64,000 nt of DNA from TWA4 sp051879195 (GTDB taxonomy: Bacteria; Bacillota; Clostridia; Lachnospirales; Lachnospiraceae), in NCBI GenBank assembly GCA_051879195.1, contig JBJELO010000287.1:11786-75785 (forward strand). Direction: 5' to 3'. Below the pieces are notes generated by a model, which did no database searches, was not told the origin of the DNA, and saw only the letters and a list, made by a program, of their open reading frames with translations. The position numbers and the translations under genes are program-made. How positions within the stretch are numbered: position 1 is the stretch's first letter; the number at the start of each line of letters is the position of its first letter. Positions 43,036 to 52,672 of this stretch are shown one piece after another.

Positions 43036-44595
43036 TTACAGCAGAATGAAAGAAGCTGATGCAGCAGGTACGGTCAGTTTTCCGTTTTCCAGTACTGCTT
43101 CGCCGTTGTTGGAGTAGATCACGCCTTTTCCGCTTCCTGCAGCAACCTGGCAGGTTACTTCCTGACCGGAAGGATTGATGGCGATCAGAATCTCCTCATC
43201 TTTGCCGGTTCTCTTGTAAACCAGGGGATAAGCGGATTTTTCCGCATACAGGAATTCCATGGGAGCGGTATTCTGAAGCGCCTGATGTTCCCTGCGGATG
43301 GCGATCAGTTTTTTAACCTCATCATAAAGCGGATTCTTTCCTTCCAGAGCATCCTGTACGGTAGGACGGTCTTCAGAAGGATCGATCGGAATATACAGGT
43401 CTTCCGGTTCACCGCTGGAGAATCCGGCATTGGCGGAATGATCCCACTGCATGGGACTTCTTGCGCCGGTTCTGTGGTAGCCGCCCTCTACGCTGGGCAG
43501 ATCAGCCAGATAGTTCATGCCGATTTCATCACCATAATAGATGAAAGGTGCACCGGGTACGGAAAGAAGGAAAGCGAAAGCGATCTTCACTTCTTCATCA
43601 TCCAGTTTATCCTTGATACGGGGCATATCATGATTGCCGGAAGGAATACAGATCAGTCCTTCCTTGTTGGTTGCTTCATAATTACCCTTGTAGGTTTCCA
43701 CGAAATCGGAGATGTCGCCTTTGCCTCTTCTTGAGAAGTAGGGTTCGTCCACACGGAACAGATCCAGATAATGGGAAGGTCCGAAATGAAGCAGGAAATC
43801 CATATGGAAACCGCCTCTCAGAGAACGTCCGGGATTGCCCCATTCGGAAAGCAGTGCACAATTGGGGAATTCTTCATCCATGAATCTGCGGAAATCCTGC
43901 CACAGCTGAATCGTCGCTTCCTGACCTTCGTCATTTTTAACAAGAGAGCCTGCCATGTCCACACGGAAACCGTCGCATCCCATGGACATCCAGAAACGCA
44001 TCACGTCCTTCATCGCTTCTCTTGTAGCCATGGGACCGGGGGCATCCATGGGCTGCATCCAGCTTTCGGTACATTTCGCGTAACCATAGTTCAGTGCAGG
44101 CTGAATGGAGAAAAAGTTTACAGCACAGCAGCCGTTTCTCTCATAGAATCCGCGGATGCTGCCCATGATACTTTCATCCTGACCGAAATCGGACCAGATA
44201 TCATCATTCCATACATAGCGGTCAGTGTACTCGTTCTTCGCTGCCTTGCAGGATTCCTGGAACCATTTGTGGTTGATGGAAGTATGCCCCGGAACCAGAT
44301 CGAGGATTACATACATGTTTCTCTCATGTGCCTCCTCAAACAGTCTCTTCAGATCTTCATTGGTACCGTAGCGGGGTGCAACCTTTTTGTAATTGGATAC
44401 ATCGTAGCCCGCATCATAGAAGGGTGATTCAAAACAGGGATTCAGCCAGATACCGTCACAGCCGAGCTGCTTGATATAATCCAGTTTTTCGATAATACCG
44501 GGGATATCACCGATGCCGTCCGCATTGGTATCATTGAATGACTGCGGATAAATTTCATAAAATACGATGTTTTCCAACCATTTGGGCATTGACAT
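43036..44595 (-). CDS. Alpha-glucosidase/alpha-amylase family protein (GH13)
   Basis: 519 residues, cytoplasmic. The barrel motifs are DLVPGHTS, DGFRVDMAGS (nucleophile Asp), LLSEWGNP (acid/base Glu) and IPSGNHDMPRI (stabiliser Asp). IYPQSFNDTNADGIGDIPGIIEKLDYIKQLGCDGIWLNPCF is typical of oligo-alpha-glucosidases and trehalose-type hydrolases. A C-terminal beta domain ends the protein. The GHTSINH in place of the common NHTSDEH is a subfamily difference. Strong TAAGGAGG precedes the ATG. It sits between malQ and the GH31 gene, fitting maltodextrin breakdown. Confidence 0.92.
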   Translation of the reverse strand: MSMPKWLENIVFYEIYPQSFNDTNADGIGDIPGIIEKLDYIKQLGCDGIWLNPCFESPFYDAGYDVSNYKKVAPRYGTNEDLKRLFEEAHERNMYVILDLVPGHTSINHKWFQESCKAAKNEYTDRYVWNDDIWSDFGQDESIMGSIRGFYERNGCCAVNFFSIQPALNYGYAKCTESWMQPMDAPGPMATREAMKDVMRFWMSMGCDGFRVDMAGSLVKNDEGQEATIQLWQDFRRFMDEEFPNCALLSEWGNPGRSLRGGFHMDFLLHFGPSHYLDLFRVDEPYFSRRGKGDISDFVETYKGNYEATNKEGLICIPSGNHDMPRIKDKLDDEEVKIAFAFLLSVPGAPFIYYGDEIGMNYLADLPSVEGGYHRTGARSPMQWDHSANAGFSSGEPEDLYIPIDPSEDRPTVQDALEGKNPLYDEVKKLIAIRREHQALQNTAPMEFLYAEKSAYPLVYKRTGKDEEILIAINPSGQEVTCQVAAGSGKGVIYSNNGEAVLENGKLTVPAASASFILL

Positions 44596-44637
44596 AATAG
44601 TTCCTCCTTATACTAAAATTCATTTATCATTACCGCC

Positions 44638-44671
44638 CGGCAAGCTTTCCGAATATCTGCCGGACGGATTG
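44638..44671 (-). other. Intergenic hairpin between GH31 and GH13 genes
   Basis: CCGTCCGGCA and TGCCGGGCGG pair on the minus strand (one G-U), with no U-run. It may tune downstream expression or act as a processing site. Confidence 0.4.
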
Positions 44672-44703
44672 AAAGCAGTTTTGTATCTGCAGACCGCAGC
44701 TGC

Positions 44704-46776
44704 TTACAGGCTTACGGTCACGTTCAGTTTCTTCTCACTCTTTACTTCCACACTTCCGTCTGCTTTTACGGTGAAAGTACTGTAATTGGCAGGATTGTCA
44801 TACTCCTTACCGTAGCCGTCGTCATCATACCATTCATAAACAGCTGTATCGGTTACGTATCCCAGCAGCTGCAGGGTATTGAAATCCACTTCATCAACAC
44901 ATTCTCCGCCTGAAGACAGGGGCAGCACGTGGTTGGGTCGGATAAATACAGCCACTTCATCAAGAGCGATGGGTACATAGTGATGGCCTGCGGGAAGGAT
45001 TTCCTCCGTGCGCTCTGTCAGGCTTCTGAATTTCACCAGCTTCATGGCTTCGGGCAGGTAGACATAACGGCCTTCTGCATTCTGTTCATAAACCGGTGCT
45101 ACCATGATGCTGTCGCCCAGCAGAAGCTGATCTTCCACCTTCGCTGCAAATGCATCATCCGTATAATCGAATGCCAGCGGTCTGAAATACATCTCATCCC
45201 GCAGCGCAGCTTTCATATACTCACTGTAAATGTAGGGAAGCAGACCATAGCGCAGGCTGATGATCTTTTTCATGGATTCCATGCTTTCAAACCGGTAAAC
45301 TTCCTGTCTTCTGGTACCCATGGCCGAATGATTTCTCATCAGCGGTGTGAAAATACCGAATTCCAGCCAGCGAAGAAGCAGGTCTTCCGTAGTATCCGCT
45401 CCGAATCCGCCCAGATCCGCACCGGTATAAAGAATCCCCATCATATTCAGGGAAGGCATCATATGCATGTTCAGTTCAATATGGGACCACCAGGACAGAT
45501 TGTCACCCTGCCAGATACCGCCGTAACGGTGCATGCCCGGATAGGAAGAGCGGGAGTACATGAGAATACGTTTATCCGGTTCCAGATCCTCAAAAGCCTC
45601 TCCTGCAGCACGGGTCATGTTGTAGCCGAACAGATTGTGTACCTTGTCATGGCAGACCATGGTTCCTTTTCCGTCCACATTATGATAGAAGCTGCTGTAA
45701 TCTTCCGCATTGTTGGATAACGTTCCCGTAACCGCCTTGAATTCCTCAAAGGTGGTCAGATCCATGTTTTTGCCCTTGAATTCCTGAACCTTGTCGATGG
45801 CATCGGCAATCCGTTTTTCCGAATAGAAAATGGCCGGTTCATTCATATCGTTCCAGAAACCGTCGATTCCCTGATCCAGCAGAACCTTGTATTTGCGGCC
45901 GAACCATTTTCTTGCGTCGGGATTGAGCACGTCCGGAAAATGCACCAGACCGGGCCATACGGCCGCTACGAAATCGATGCCGTCTGCTTCTTTACAGAAA
46001 TAGCCCTTCTCCACGCCTTCCTCATAAATATCATAGCCTTCTTCGATCTTAACGCCGGCATCGATGATCGGCACAAGATGAATATGCTGTTCCTTCATCT
46101 CTTCCACGAAGGATGCGAAATCGGGAAACGCTTTTTCATCGACAGTAAAGTCCTTAAAGCGTTCCATATAGTCAATATCCAGATATACACTGTCGAGAGG
46201 AATATGGTTTTCACGATGTTTGCGGACTACTTCACGCACTTCATCGGCTGTCAGATAACTCCAGCGGCTCTGACCGTAGCCGAATGCCCACTTGGGCGCG
46301 ATATAGCTGCGTCCGATCAGGCGGCGGAAAGCTGTTACGATCTCTTTCAGGCTGCCGCCCTCCAGTACATAAAGATCAAAATTCATATCTTCTGCCGTAA
46401 TCGTAATCGTATTGTGCTCCGTGTAGCCGATATCAAAGGTCAGTTTGCCGGGATAATCAATAAACAGACCAAAACGTTCCCGGCCGTCCACGATAATAAA
46501 ATTGTGAGAAGCATATAAAGATGTGCGGTCTTCTCTGTGATTGGGTTCATCGGAATTGTTGCTGATGTAATGCCAGCCTCTTTTGTTGATGCCCCGGACA
46601 TTTTCACCAAGTCCGTATACGGCATCGGACGGAGTCATCTGATAGGTGAAACCGTTGTCAAGTTCTGTGATGTAAGAAGGTGAGCCATCTCCTGCTGCAG
46701 CCTGTTCAACCACAGCATCGGTACAAAAAGGTGTTCCGTAAGTATATTTTGTAATTCTGCATTTACCTGAAGTCAC
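44704..46776 (-). CDS. Alpha-glucosidase, glycoside hydrolase family 31
   Basis: 690 residues from a GTG at 46776, eight bases after GGAGG. An N-terminal beta-sandwich (containing YGLGENVRGINKRG) precedes the barrel with DSVYLDIDYMERFKDFT, DGFWNDMNEPAIFYSEK (nucleophile Asp in the WxDMNE motif) and WQGDNLSWWSHI (acid/base region). C-terminal beta domains follow. It lacks a signal peptide, so it acts in the cytoplasm on imported alpha-glucosides, isomalto-oligosaccharides or maltodextrins. First gene of the three-gene alpha-glucan unit. Confidence 0.94.
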   Translation of the reverse strand: MTSGKCRITKYTYGTPFCTDAVVEQAAAGDGSPSYITELDNGFTYQMTPSDAVYGLGENVRGINKRGWHYISNNSDEPNHREDRTSLYASHNFIIVDGRERFGLFIDYPGKLTFDIGYTEHNTITITAEDMNFDLYVLEGGSLKEIVTAFRRLIGRSYIAPKWAFGYGQSRWSYLTADEVREVVRKHRENHIPLDSVYLDIDYMERFKDFTVDEKAFPDFASFVEEMKEQHIHLVPIIDAGVKIEEGYDIYEEGVEKGYFCKEADGIDFVAAVWPGLVHFPDVLNPDARKWFGRKYKVLLDQGIDGFWNDMNEPAIFYSEKRIADAIDKVQEFKGKNMDLTTFEEFKAVTGTLSNNAEDYSSFYHNVDGKGTMVCHDKVHNLFGYNMTRAAGEAFEDLEPDKRILMYSRSSYPGMHRYGGIWQGDNLSWWSHIELNMHMMPSLNMMGILYTGADLGGFGADTTEDLLLRWLEFGIFTPLMRNHSAMGTRRQEVYRFESMESMKKIISLRYGLLPYIYSEYMKAALRDEMYFRPLAFDYTDDAFAAKVEDQLLLGDSIMVAPVYEQNAEGRYVYLPEAMKLVKFRSLTERTEEILPAGHHYVPIALDEVAVFIRPNHVLPLSSGGECVDEVDFNTLQLLGYVTDTAVYEWYDDDGYGKEYDNPANYSTFTVKADGSVEVKSEKKLNVTVSL

Positions 46777-46826
46777 TGGAAAATCCTCCTGCTTTTAATT
46801 GAGGAGTTTTGTGCAGTTTTTCGCAG

Positions 46827-46894
46827 CTGTTCCGTGCCGGCAGCAGAAACAGCACATCCGGCACGGAACAGTTACCAATTTTATGACGCAAAAC
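46827..46894 (-). terminator. Nested stem-loop between polC and the GH31 gene
   Basis: CTGTTCCGTGCCGG (46827-46840) pairs with its complement (46858-46871), and an outer GGAGTTTTG/CAAAACTCC pair (46803-46811 with 46886-46894) encloses it. It follows polC by about 110 bases and precedes GH31. No U-run is adjacent to the inner stem. Confidence 0.5.
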
Positions 46895-46913
46895 TCCGAT
46901 TTCTTGTAAAATG

Positions 46914-46919
46914 ATTATA
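46914..46919 (-). promoter_or_regulatory. Possible -10 element in the region between polC and the GH31 gene
   Basis: Minus-strand TATAAT, about 140 bases before the GH31 start, without a clear -35. A transcript from here would pass through the hairpin above. Confidence 0.35.
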
Positions 46920-47006
46920 CATCATATTTCTGACAAAGTCTTGCGTAAATCTGCTCAAAAATTATGGTATTATGACTTCTGAATGAGCCAGGAATTCCGG
47001 TATTCA

Positions 47007-50000
47007 TCATGCATCATTATTGCTGTTATCCCATTCCTCCAGCATGCTCATGAAATCCAGCTGATTGGTATCCGGCAGCCCGCCGAATATACCGAGCCGC
47101 TTCATCACTGCCACATTGGTGGAGGTAGCCTTCGTTCTGGCTGCAAAATCCTCCAGTGACAAGAACGGCCCCTGACTGGCGGCTTCCTCGATTGCCACCG
47201 CCACTTTCTCGCCCAGCCCGTCAATACTCAGGAAAGAGGGCATGATTTTCCCGTCAATCACCTGAAAACGGGTAGCCTTTGCCCGGTACAGATCAATGGG
47301 CATAAATTCAAATCCCCGGGCGTACATCTCCTGTACAATACGCATATCACGAATCATACCCTGCTCCTTGGCAGACAGCTTTTCCGTACTGTTCCGCAGC
47401 GCATTCAGATGGCGGTCCAGCGTTTCCCGTCCAAGGCACATCAGTTCATAATTGAAGCTGTCAGCGCGGATGGAAAAAAATGCCGTGTAATATTCTCTGG
47501 GATAGAAAATCTTACAGTAGGCGATTCTCCAGGCCATCATAACGTAGGCCGCCGCATGCGCCTTGGGGAACATGTATTTGATCTTCAGGCAGGACTGGAT
47601 GTACCACTCCGGCACATTGCAGGCTCTCATAGCCTCCTGTTCGTCCGGTGTCAGCCCTTTTCCTTTACGGACCTTTTCCATCAGTTTGAATGCCTTCTCC
47701 GATTCCATCCCCTTGCCGATCAGATAGATCATGATGTCGTCACGGGTACAGATGGCAGTCTGAATGGTGGCGGTCCCCTCCTTGATCAGATCCTGTGCAT
47801 TGCCCAGCCATACATCGGTACCGTGAGCCAGGCCGGCAATCCGCACCAGATCGGAGAAGTACTTCGGCTGGGTATCGATCAGCATCTGCATGGCAAAATC
47901 GGTACCGAATTCCGGAATTCCAAGAGTCCCCAGCTGACAGCCGTCAATATCGTCCGGCGTGATTCCCAGTGCCTCGGTACTCCGGAACAGACTCATAACC
48001 TCTTTGGAATCCAGAGGAATGCTGCGGGCATCAATTTTGATCAGATCCTCCAGCATACGGATCATGGTAGGATCATCGTGTCCCAGAATATCCAGCTTCA
48101 GCAGGTTGTGATCAATGGAGTGATAATCGAAATGGGTGGTTATCGTCTTCGTTGTCATATCGTTGGCCGGATGCTGAACCGGCGTAAAAGAATAGATCTC
48201 CTCCCCGTGGGGCATAACAATGATACCGCCCGGGTGCTGACCGGTTCCCCGCTTCACACCCACGCATCCTTTGGAAATCCGTTCCATTTCGCAGCGGCGC
48301 TTCTTAATTCCCCGCTCTTCATAATATTTGATTACATAACCGTAAGCCGTCTTCTCCGCCAGTGTACCGATAGTCCCCGCACGGAAGGTATGTCCCTTGC
48401 CGAAAATAACCTCCGTATAATCATGGGCATGGCTCTGGTACTCACCGGAGAAGTTCAGGTCAATATCAGGCTCTTTATCGCCCTTGAATCCCAGGAATGT
48501 TTCAAAAGGGATATCAAAGCCTTCTTTTTTCAGTTTTTCTCCGCAGACAGGGCAGACCTTGTCCGGCATATCGCAGCCGGCCATACCGCTGAAAGCCCTA
48601 ACCTCTTCTGAGTCGAAATCGTAATAGTGGCAATTGGAGCAGTAGTAGTGAGGGCTCAGTGGATTCACCTCCGTGATTCCCGCCATGGTTGCCACAAAAG
48701 AAGAACCAACCGAACCACGGGAACCAACCAGATACCCGTCTTCGTTGGATTTGTGCACCAGCTTCTGGGCAATGATATACATAACGGCAAATCCGTTGCT
48801 GATAATGGAATGGAGCTCCCGCTCCAGCCGGTCCACAACAATCTGCGGCAGTTCGTCACCGTAGATTCTATGGGCCGTATCATAACAGATATTGCGCAGA
48901 TCCTGATCGGAATTCTCAATAACCGGGGGACATTTGTCCGGGCGGACCGGCTGAATCGGTTCACACATATCTGCGATCAGATTCGTATTGGTGATAACCA
49001 CTTCCTCCGCTTCCTTCTCTCCCAGATACCGGAATTCCTCCAGCATCTCTTCCGTGGTCCGGAAATACAGAGGCGGCTGGTTGTCCGAATCCTTGTATCC
49101 CTGTCCTGCCTGAATAATGCTTCGGTAAATGGCATCCTCCGGCTTCATAAAATGAGAATCGCAGGTGGCCACCACCGGCTTGTTGAATATCCGGCCAAGT
49201 TCATAAATCCGGCGGTTCAGATTCATCAGATCCTCATCCGAACTGACACCGAGACCCGATTTCTCCAGCATAAACCGGTTATTGCCGATGGGCTGAATCT
49301 CCAGATAATCATAAAAACTGCACAGCTCCGCAATCCGCATATCGTCTGCCCCCTGCAGCACGGCCTGGAACAGTTCTCCGGCCTCGCAGGCGGAGCCGAT
49401 AATCAGCCCTTCCCGGTTCTCCATAAGAAGCGATTTGGGAATCCGCGGCTTGCGGTTGTAATAGGTCAGATGGGACTCGGAAACCAGCCGGTACAGATTC
49501 ACCCGCCCCAGATCGTTTTTCGCCAACAGAATAATGTGGTAATATTTGGGATTTTTCTGAATCATCTCCACGGTAGGTCTGGAGACAGTGTTGACCTCCT
49601 CCAGGGTATGTACCCCCCGCTCTTTGAATTTCTTACAGAATTCAATGAAAATTCCGGCCGTACATTCCGCATCATCCACAGCACGGTGGTGATTTTTCAG
49701 ATTGATGCCCAGCTCCTTTGCCACATGATCCAGCGTAGCCTTTTTGCTGTTTGGAAAGAAATACCGCGCCATCCTCATGGTACAGAGCCAGCACGGATTC
49801 TCAAAGGGAATCCCCAGCTTTTTTGCAGCCTTCAGAACGAAATTCACGTCAAAAGAAGCATTGTGGCCCACAAGAGCCGCGCCTTCGCAGAACTGCAGAA
49901 ATTCCGGCAGCACCTCATCAATGGTCCGGGCATCCTTTACCATGGAGTCATTAATACCGGTCAGGTTTTCAATCTCATAGCTGATGGGCTCCTGCGGATT

Positions 50001-51569
50001 TACGAAGACCGAATACCGGTCCACTACCAGGCCCTTCTGCACCTTGACTGCACCAATCTCAATGATCTTATGTACGTTATTGTTGAGACCGGTAGTCTCC
50101 AGATCGAAAACCACAAACGGATCGTCCAGCGTCCAGGTGCCCGGATTCTCCGCGATAGCTGCCAGATCATCCACCAGATATCCTTCCATACCATAGATCA
50201 TCTTCAGCGGCTTGGAACTGTTCAGACGGTGAAAGGCTTCCGTAAAGGCCTGCACATTGCCGTGATCAGTGATGGCCAGAGCCGGCATATCCCAGTCGTA
50301 GACGGTCTTCATCAGCTCATCCACATCGGAAACGGCGTCCAGCTCGCTGAACTTCGTATGACAGTGAAGTTCCACACGCTTTCTGGGACTTGTGTCCATT
50401 CTCTTCTTTTTTTCCAGAGATGCGGCTTTTTTAATCCCCCGGACTGAGGAAATGGAGATCTCCCGGTCAAAGGTATCCTGAGCGGCAACGCCTTTGACGC
50501 TGACACCCATCCCTGGCCTGATACCTTCTTTCAGTTCATCAGCCAGATCCCCCCGGCAGAATGTCTTCACACCGATACTGTCGGTTCCGTCAAAAATGTG
50601 AAATATACACATGGTGCTCCCTGTCCGCAGTTCGCGGAATTCCACATCCATGATTTCGCCGTAAACAACGACTTCGCCCATTTCTTCCTGGATTTCATTC
50701 AGAGGAATCGACGGTTCCTCAAAGTTGCGCCCGTAGATCACATCCGGCGATTTTTTCGGAAAAGGCTTCTTATCACCGTATTTACTGAAGCTTTTTTTTC
50801 CGTTTTGATTGAATCCTTTCTTAAAGGTATCACCGCCGCCTTCTCCCTTCCCGGTAGAACCGCTCTCCGGTGCAACTTTGGAACCGGCAGCAGCGGCAGC
50901 GGCTTTTTTGCCTCCCACAGCCACTTTTTCCCTGGACTCTTTCCGGTCTGCGGCAGCAGCCTGCTTTTCTGCCAGACGCTCCTGTCTGCGGCGCTCGTTT
51001 TCCTCCACGATTTTCTGTGTTTCCAGTTCGATGAAGCTTTCCGCTTCTTCTTTTTTATTCTCCTTACGGTTCACATAAACCAGCTGAATCAGAACATTCA
51101 TATGAAAACGTTCATTCAGAACCTTATGGAGGATTTTCTCCAGCTCCTGCCCCCTGGCTCTTGCCACCATGGAATCCTCCACTTCAACCACCAGTTCCTC
51201 CTCTGCAGGATAGGCCAGTTCCGCATGATCGAACAGGTTATGGAGCAGCCTGCTGCAGTTTTTCAGTTCCAGCAGCAGACTGTCCCTGTACTGTTCCATC
51301 AGGTATTCCACGGAATACGCCTCCGACAGCCGGTAGTCCTCCTGAATCCTGACCGAGGTGGAAACAGTAAAGAAATACTGTTTCTTGATTTCCGCCTCCA
51401 GCCGGTAGATCAGACGTTTGGGAATCAGACGCTCTGCCGTCACATAAATGGTGATCGTATCCTGCGCCCGGTTCCTTGACACCCGCTGTACCAGTATCCA
51501 CTTTAAAATACCGGAAACCTCACTGGATCCTTTAAATCCAGGTAAAACTTCTGTAAATGACTTCGCCAA
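47007..51569 (-). CDS. polC: DNA polymerase III PolC-type alpha subunit
   Basis: The replicative polymerase of low-GC Gram-positive bacteria, 1520 residues. The order is an N-terminal domain, an OB-fold (VVVYGEIMDVEFRELRTG), PHP (VELHCHTKFSELDAVSD), a 3'-5' exonuclease (FVVFDLETTGLNNNVHKIIEIGAV... with HHRAVDDAECT), and the polymerase core with GDKEPDIDLNFSGEYQ and a zinc-like CSNCHYYDFDS...CPVCGEKL. C-terminal helix-hairpin-helix elements follow. Between the N-terminal domain and OB-fold there is an Ala/Lys/Gly-rich linker (about 205-280) that makes it longer than Bacillus PolC. The start is a TTG at 51569 with only a weak GGGG site. It ends the uppS-cdsA-dxr-rseP-ispG-polC gene order. Confidence 0.96.
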   Translation of the reverse strand: MAKSFTEVLPGFKGSSEVSGILKWILVQRVSRNRAQDTITIYVTAERLIPKRLIYRLEAEIKKQYFFTVSTSVRIQEDYRLSEAYSVEYLMEQYRDSLLLELKNCSRLLHNLFDHAELAYPAEEELVVEVEDSMVARARGQELEKILHKVLNERFHMNVLIQLVYVNRKENKKEEAESFIELETQKIVEENERRRQERLAEKQAAAADRKESREKVAVGGKKAAAAAAGSKVAPESGSTGKGEGGGDTFKKGFNQNGKKSFSKYGDKKPFPKKSPDVIYGRNFEEPSIPLNEIQEEMGEVVVYGEIMDVEFRELRTGSTMCIFHIFDGTDSIGVKTFCRGDLADELKEGIRPGMGVSVKGVAAQDTFDREISISSVRGIKKAASLEKKKRMDTSPRKRVELHCHTKFSELDAVSDVDELMKTVYDWDMPALAITDHGNVQAFTEAFHRLNSSKPLKMIYGMEGYLVDDLAAIAENPGTWTLDDPFVVFDLETTGLNNNVHKIIEIGAVKVQKGLVVDRYSVFVNPQEPISYEIENLTGINDSMVKDARTIDEVLPEFLQFCEGAALVGHNASFDVNFVLKAAKKLGIPFENPCWLCTMRMARYFFPNSKKATLDHVAKELGINLKNHHRAVDDAECTAGIFIEFCKKFKERGVHTLEEVNTVSRPTVEMIQKNPKYYHIILLAKNDLGRVNLYRLVSESHLTYYNRKPRIPKSLLMENREGLIIGSACEAGELFQAVLQGADDMRIAELCSFYDYLEIQPIGNNRFMLEKSGLGVSSDEDLMNLNRRIYELGRIFNKPVVATCDSHFMKPEDAIYRSIIQAGQGYKDSDNQPPLYFRTTEEMLEEFRYLGEKEAEEVVITNTNLIADMCEPIQPVRPDKCPPVIENSDQDLRNICYDTAHRIYGDELPQIVVDRLERELHSIISNGFAVMYIIAQKLVHKSNEDGYLVGSRGSVGSSFVATMAGITEVNPLSPHYYCSNCHYYDFDSEEVRAFSGMAGCDMPDKVCPVCGEKLKKEGFDIPFETFLGFKGDKEPDIDLNFSGEYQSHAHDYTEVIFGKGHTFRAGTIGTLAEKTAYGYVIKYYEERGIKKRRCEMERISKGCVGVKRGTGQHPGGIIVMPHGEEIYSFTPVQHPANDMTTKTITTHFDYHSIDHNLLKLDILGHDDPTMIRMLEDLIKIDARSIPLDSKEVMSLFRSTEALGITPDDIDGCQLGTLGIPEFGTDFAMQMLIDTQPKYFSDLVRIAGLAHGTDVWLGNAQDLIKEGTATIQTAICTRDDIMIYLIGKGMESEKAFKLMEKVRKGKGLTPDEQEAMRACNVPEWYIQSCLKIKYMFPKAHAAAYVMMAWRIAYCKIFYPREYYTAFFSIRADSFNYELMCLGRETLDRHLNALRNSTEKLSAKEQGMIRDMRIVQEMYARGFEFMPIDLYRAKATRFQVIDGKIMPSFLSIDGLGEKVAVAIEEAASQGPFLSLEDFAARTKATSTNVAVMKRLGIFGGLPDTNQLDFMSMLEEWDNSNNDA

Positions 51570-51591
51570 TTTATCGCCCCGCTGTTACTTT

Positions 51592-52647
51592 CTATACCTG
51601 ATAATTTTTTATCTCTTCCATCAGTGCCGGCAGCAGCTGATCTTCCGGCAGCTTTCTGATGATCTCACCTTTACGGATGAGAAGCCCCTCTCCGATACCT
51701 CCGGCGATTCCCAGATCAGCTTCCTTCGCTTCACCGGGACCATTTACCACACAGCCCATAACCGCCACCTTCAGCGGCTTTTCAATACCGGCAACCATGG
51801 TCTCCACTTTATTGGCCAGAGAAATCAGATCGATCTTCGTCCTGCCGCAGGTCGGACAGGAAATAACCTCCACACCGCCCTCGCGCAGACCCAGATCCCG
51901 CAGAATCATCTTCGCTGCCTTGATTTCTTCCACCGGATCTCCCGTCAGTGATACGCGGATGGTATTGCCGATACCGGCATACAGGATGATGCCCAGTCCC
52001 ACAGAGGATTTGATGCTGCCGGAAGTAACCGTACCGGATTCCGTAATCCCCACATGGAGAGGATGGGAAGTCTTCGGTGCCAGCAGTTCATGTGCTTTTG
52101 CACACATAGGCACATTGGAAGATTTAATGCTGATCACCAGATTGCCATATCCCATATCCTCGATCATCTTCACTTTGTCGAGAGCACTTTCCACCAGTCC
52201 TTCTGCTGTTACTTTTCCGTATTTCTGGATCAGTGGTTTTTCCAGAGAGCCGCTGTTGACACCCACACGAATGGGAATATTGTATTCCCTTGCTTTATCA
52301 ACAACCGCCTGAACCCGTTCTCTGCTGCCGATATTGCCCGGATTGATGCGGATCTTGTCAGCACCGTTCTCAATGGCCGCAATTGCCATGCGGTAATCGA
52401 AATGAATGTCAGCAACCAGCGGAATGTGGATGCGGGAACGGATCTGATCCAGCGCTTTTGCTGCCGCTTCGTCAGGAACCGTACAGCGGATAATCTCGCA
52501 TCCGGCTTCCTCCAGTCTTAAAATCTGTTCCACCGTTGCTTCCACGTCGTCAGTACGTGTATTGGTCATGGACTGAATCAGAACCGGGTACTCCCCGCCG
52601 ATGATCCGGTCGCCTATTTTTACTTCATGTGTCTGATTTCTTAACAA
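51592..52647 (-). CDS. ispG: (E)-4-hydroxy-3-methylbut-2-enyl-diphosphate synthase
   Basis: 351 residues from a TTG at 52647 behind GAGGAGG. It converts methylerythritol cyclodiphosphate to HMBPP in the non-mevalonate isoprenoid pathway and carries a 4Fe-4S cluster. Landmarks are VLIQSMTNTRTDDVEATVEQI, PLVADIHFDYRMAI, the cysteine motif SCPTCGRTKIDL and GCVVNGPGEAKEADLGIAGG. Length matches the short bacterial form. It follows rseP by 25 bases in the operon with dxr, so two enzymes of the same pathway are co-expressed. Confidence 0.97.
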   Translation of the reverse strand: MLRNQTHEVKIGDRIIGGEYPVLIQSMTNTRTDDVEATVEQILRLEEAGCEIIRCTVPDEAAAKALDQIRSRIHIPLVADIHFDYRMAIAAIENGADKIRINPGNIGSRERVQAVVDKAREYNIPIRVGVNSGSLEKPLIQKYGKVTAEGLVESALDKVKMIEDMGYGNLVISIKSSNVPMCAKAHELLAPKTSHPLHVGITESGTVTSGSIKSSVGLGIILYAGIGNTIRVSLTGDPVEEIKAAKMILRDLGLREGGVEVISCPTCGRTKIDLISLANKVETMVAGIEKPLKVAVMGCVVNGPGEAKEADLGIAGGIGEGLLIRKGEIIRKLPEDQLLPALMEEIKNYQV

Positions 52648-52672
52648 AGTGCTTCCTCCTCTTCCCTGTTCA

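Noticed and set aside
48627..50447. 606-residue plus-strand open frame
   Set aside because: Antisense to polC, whose domains and motifs are complete; the frame reflects codon bias of polC.
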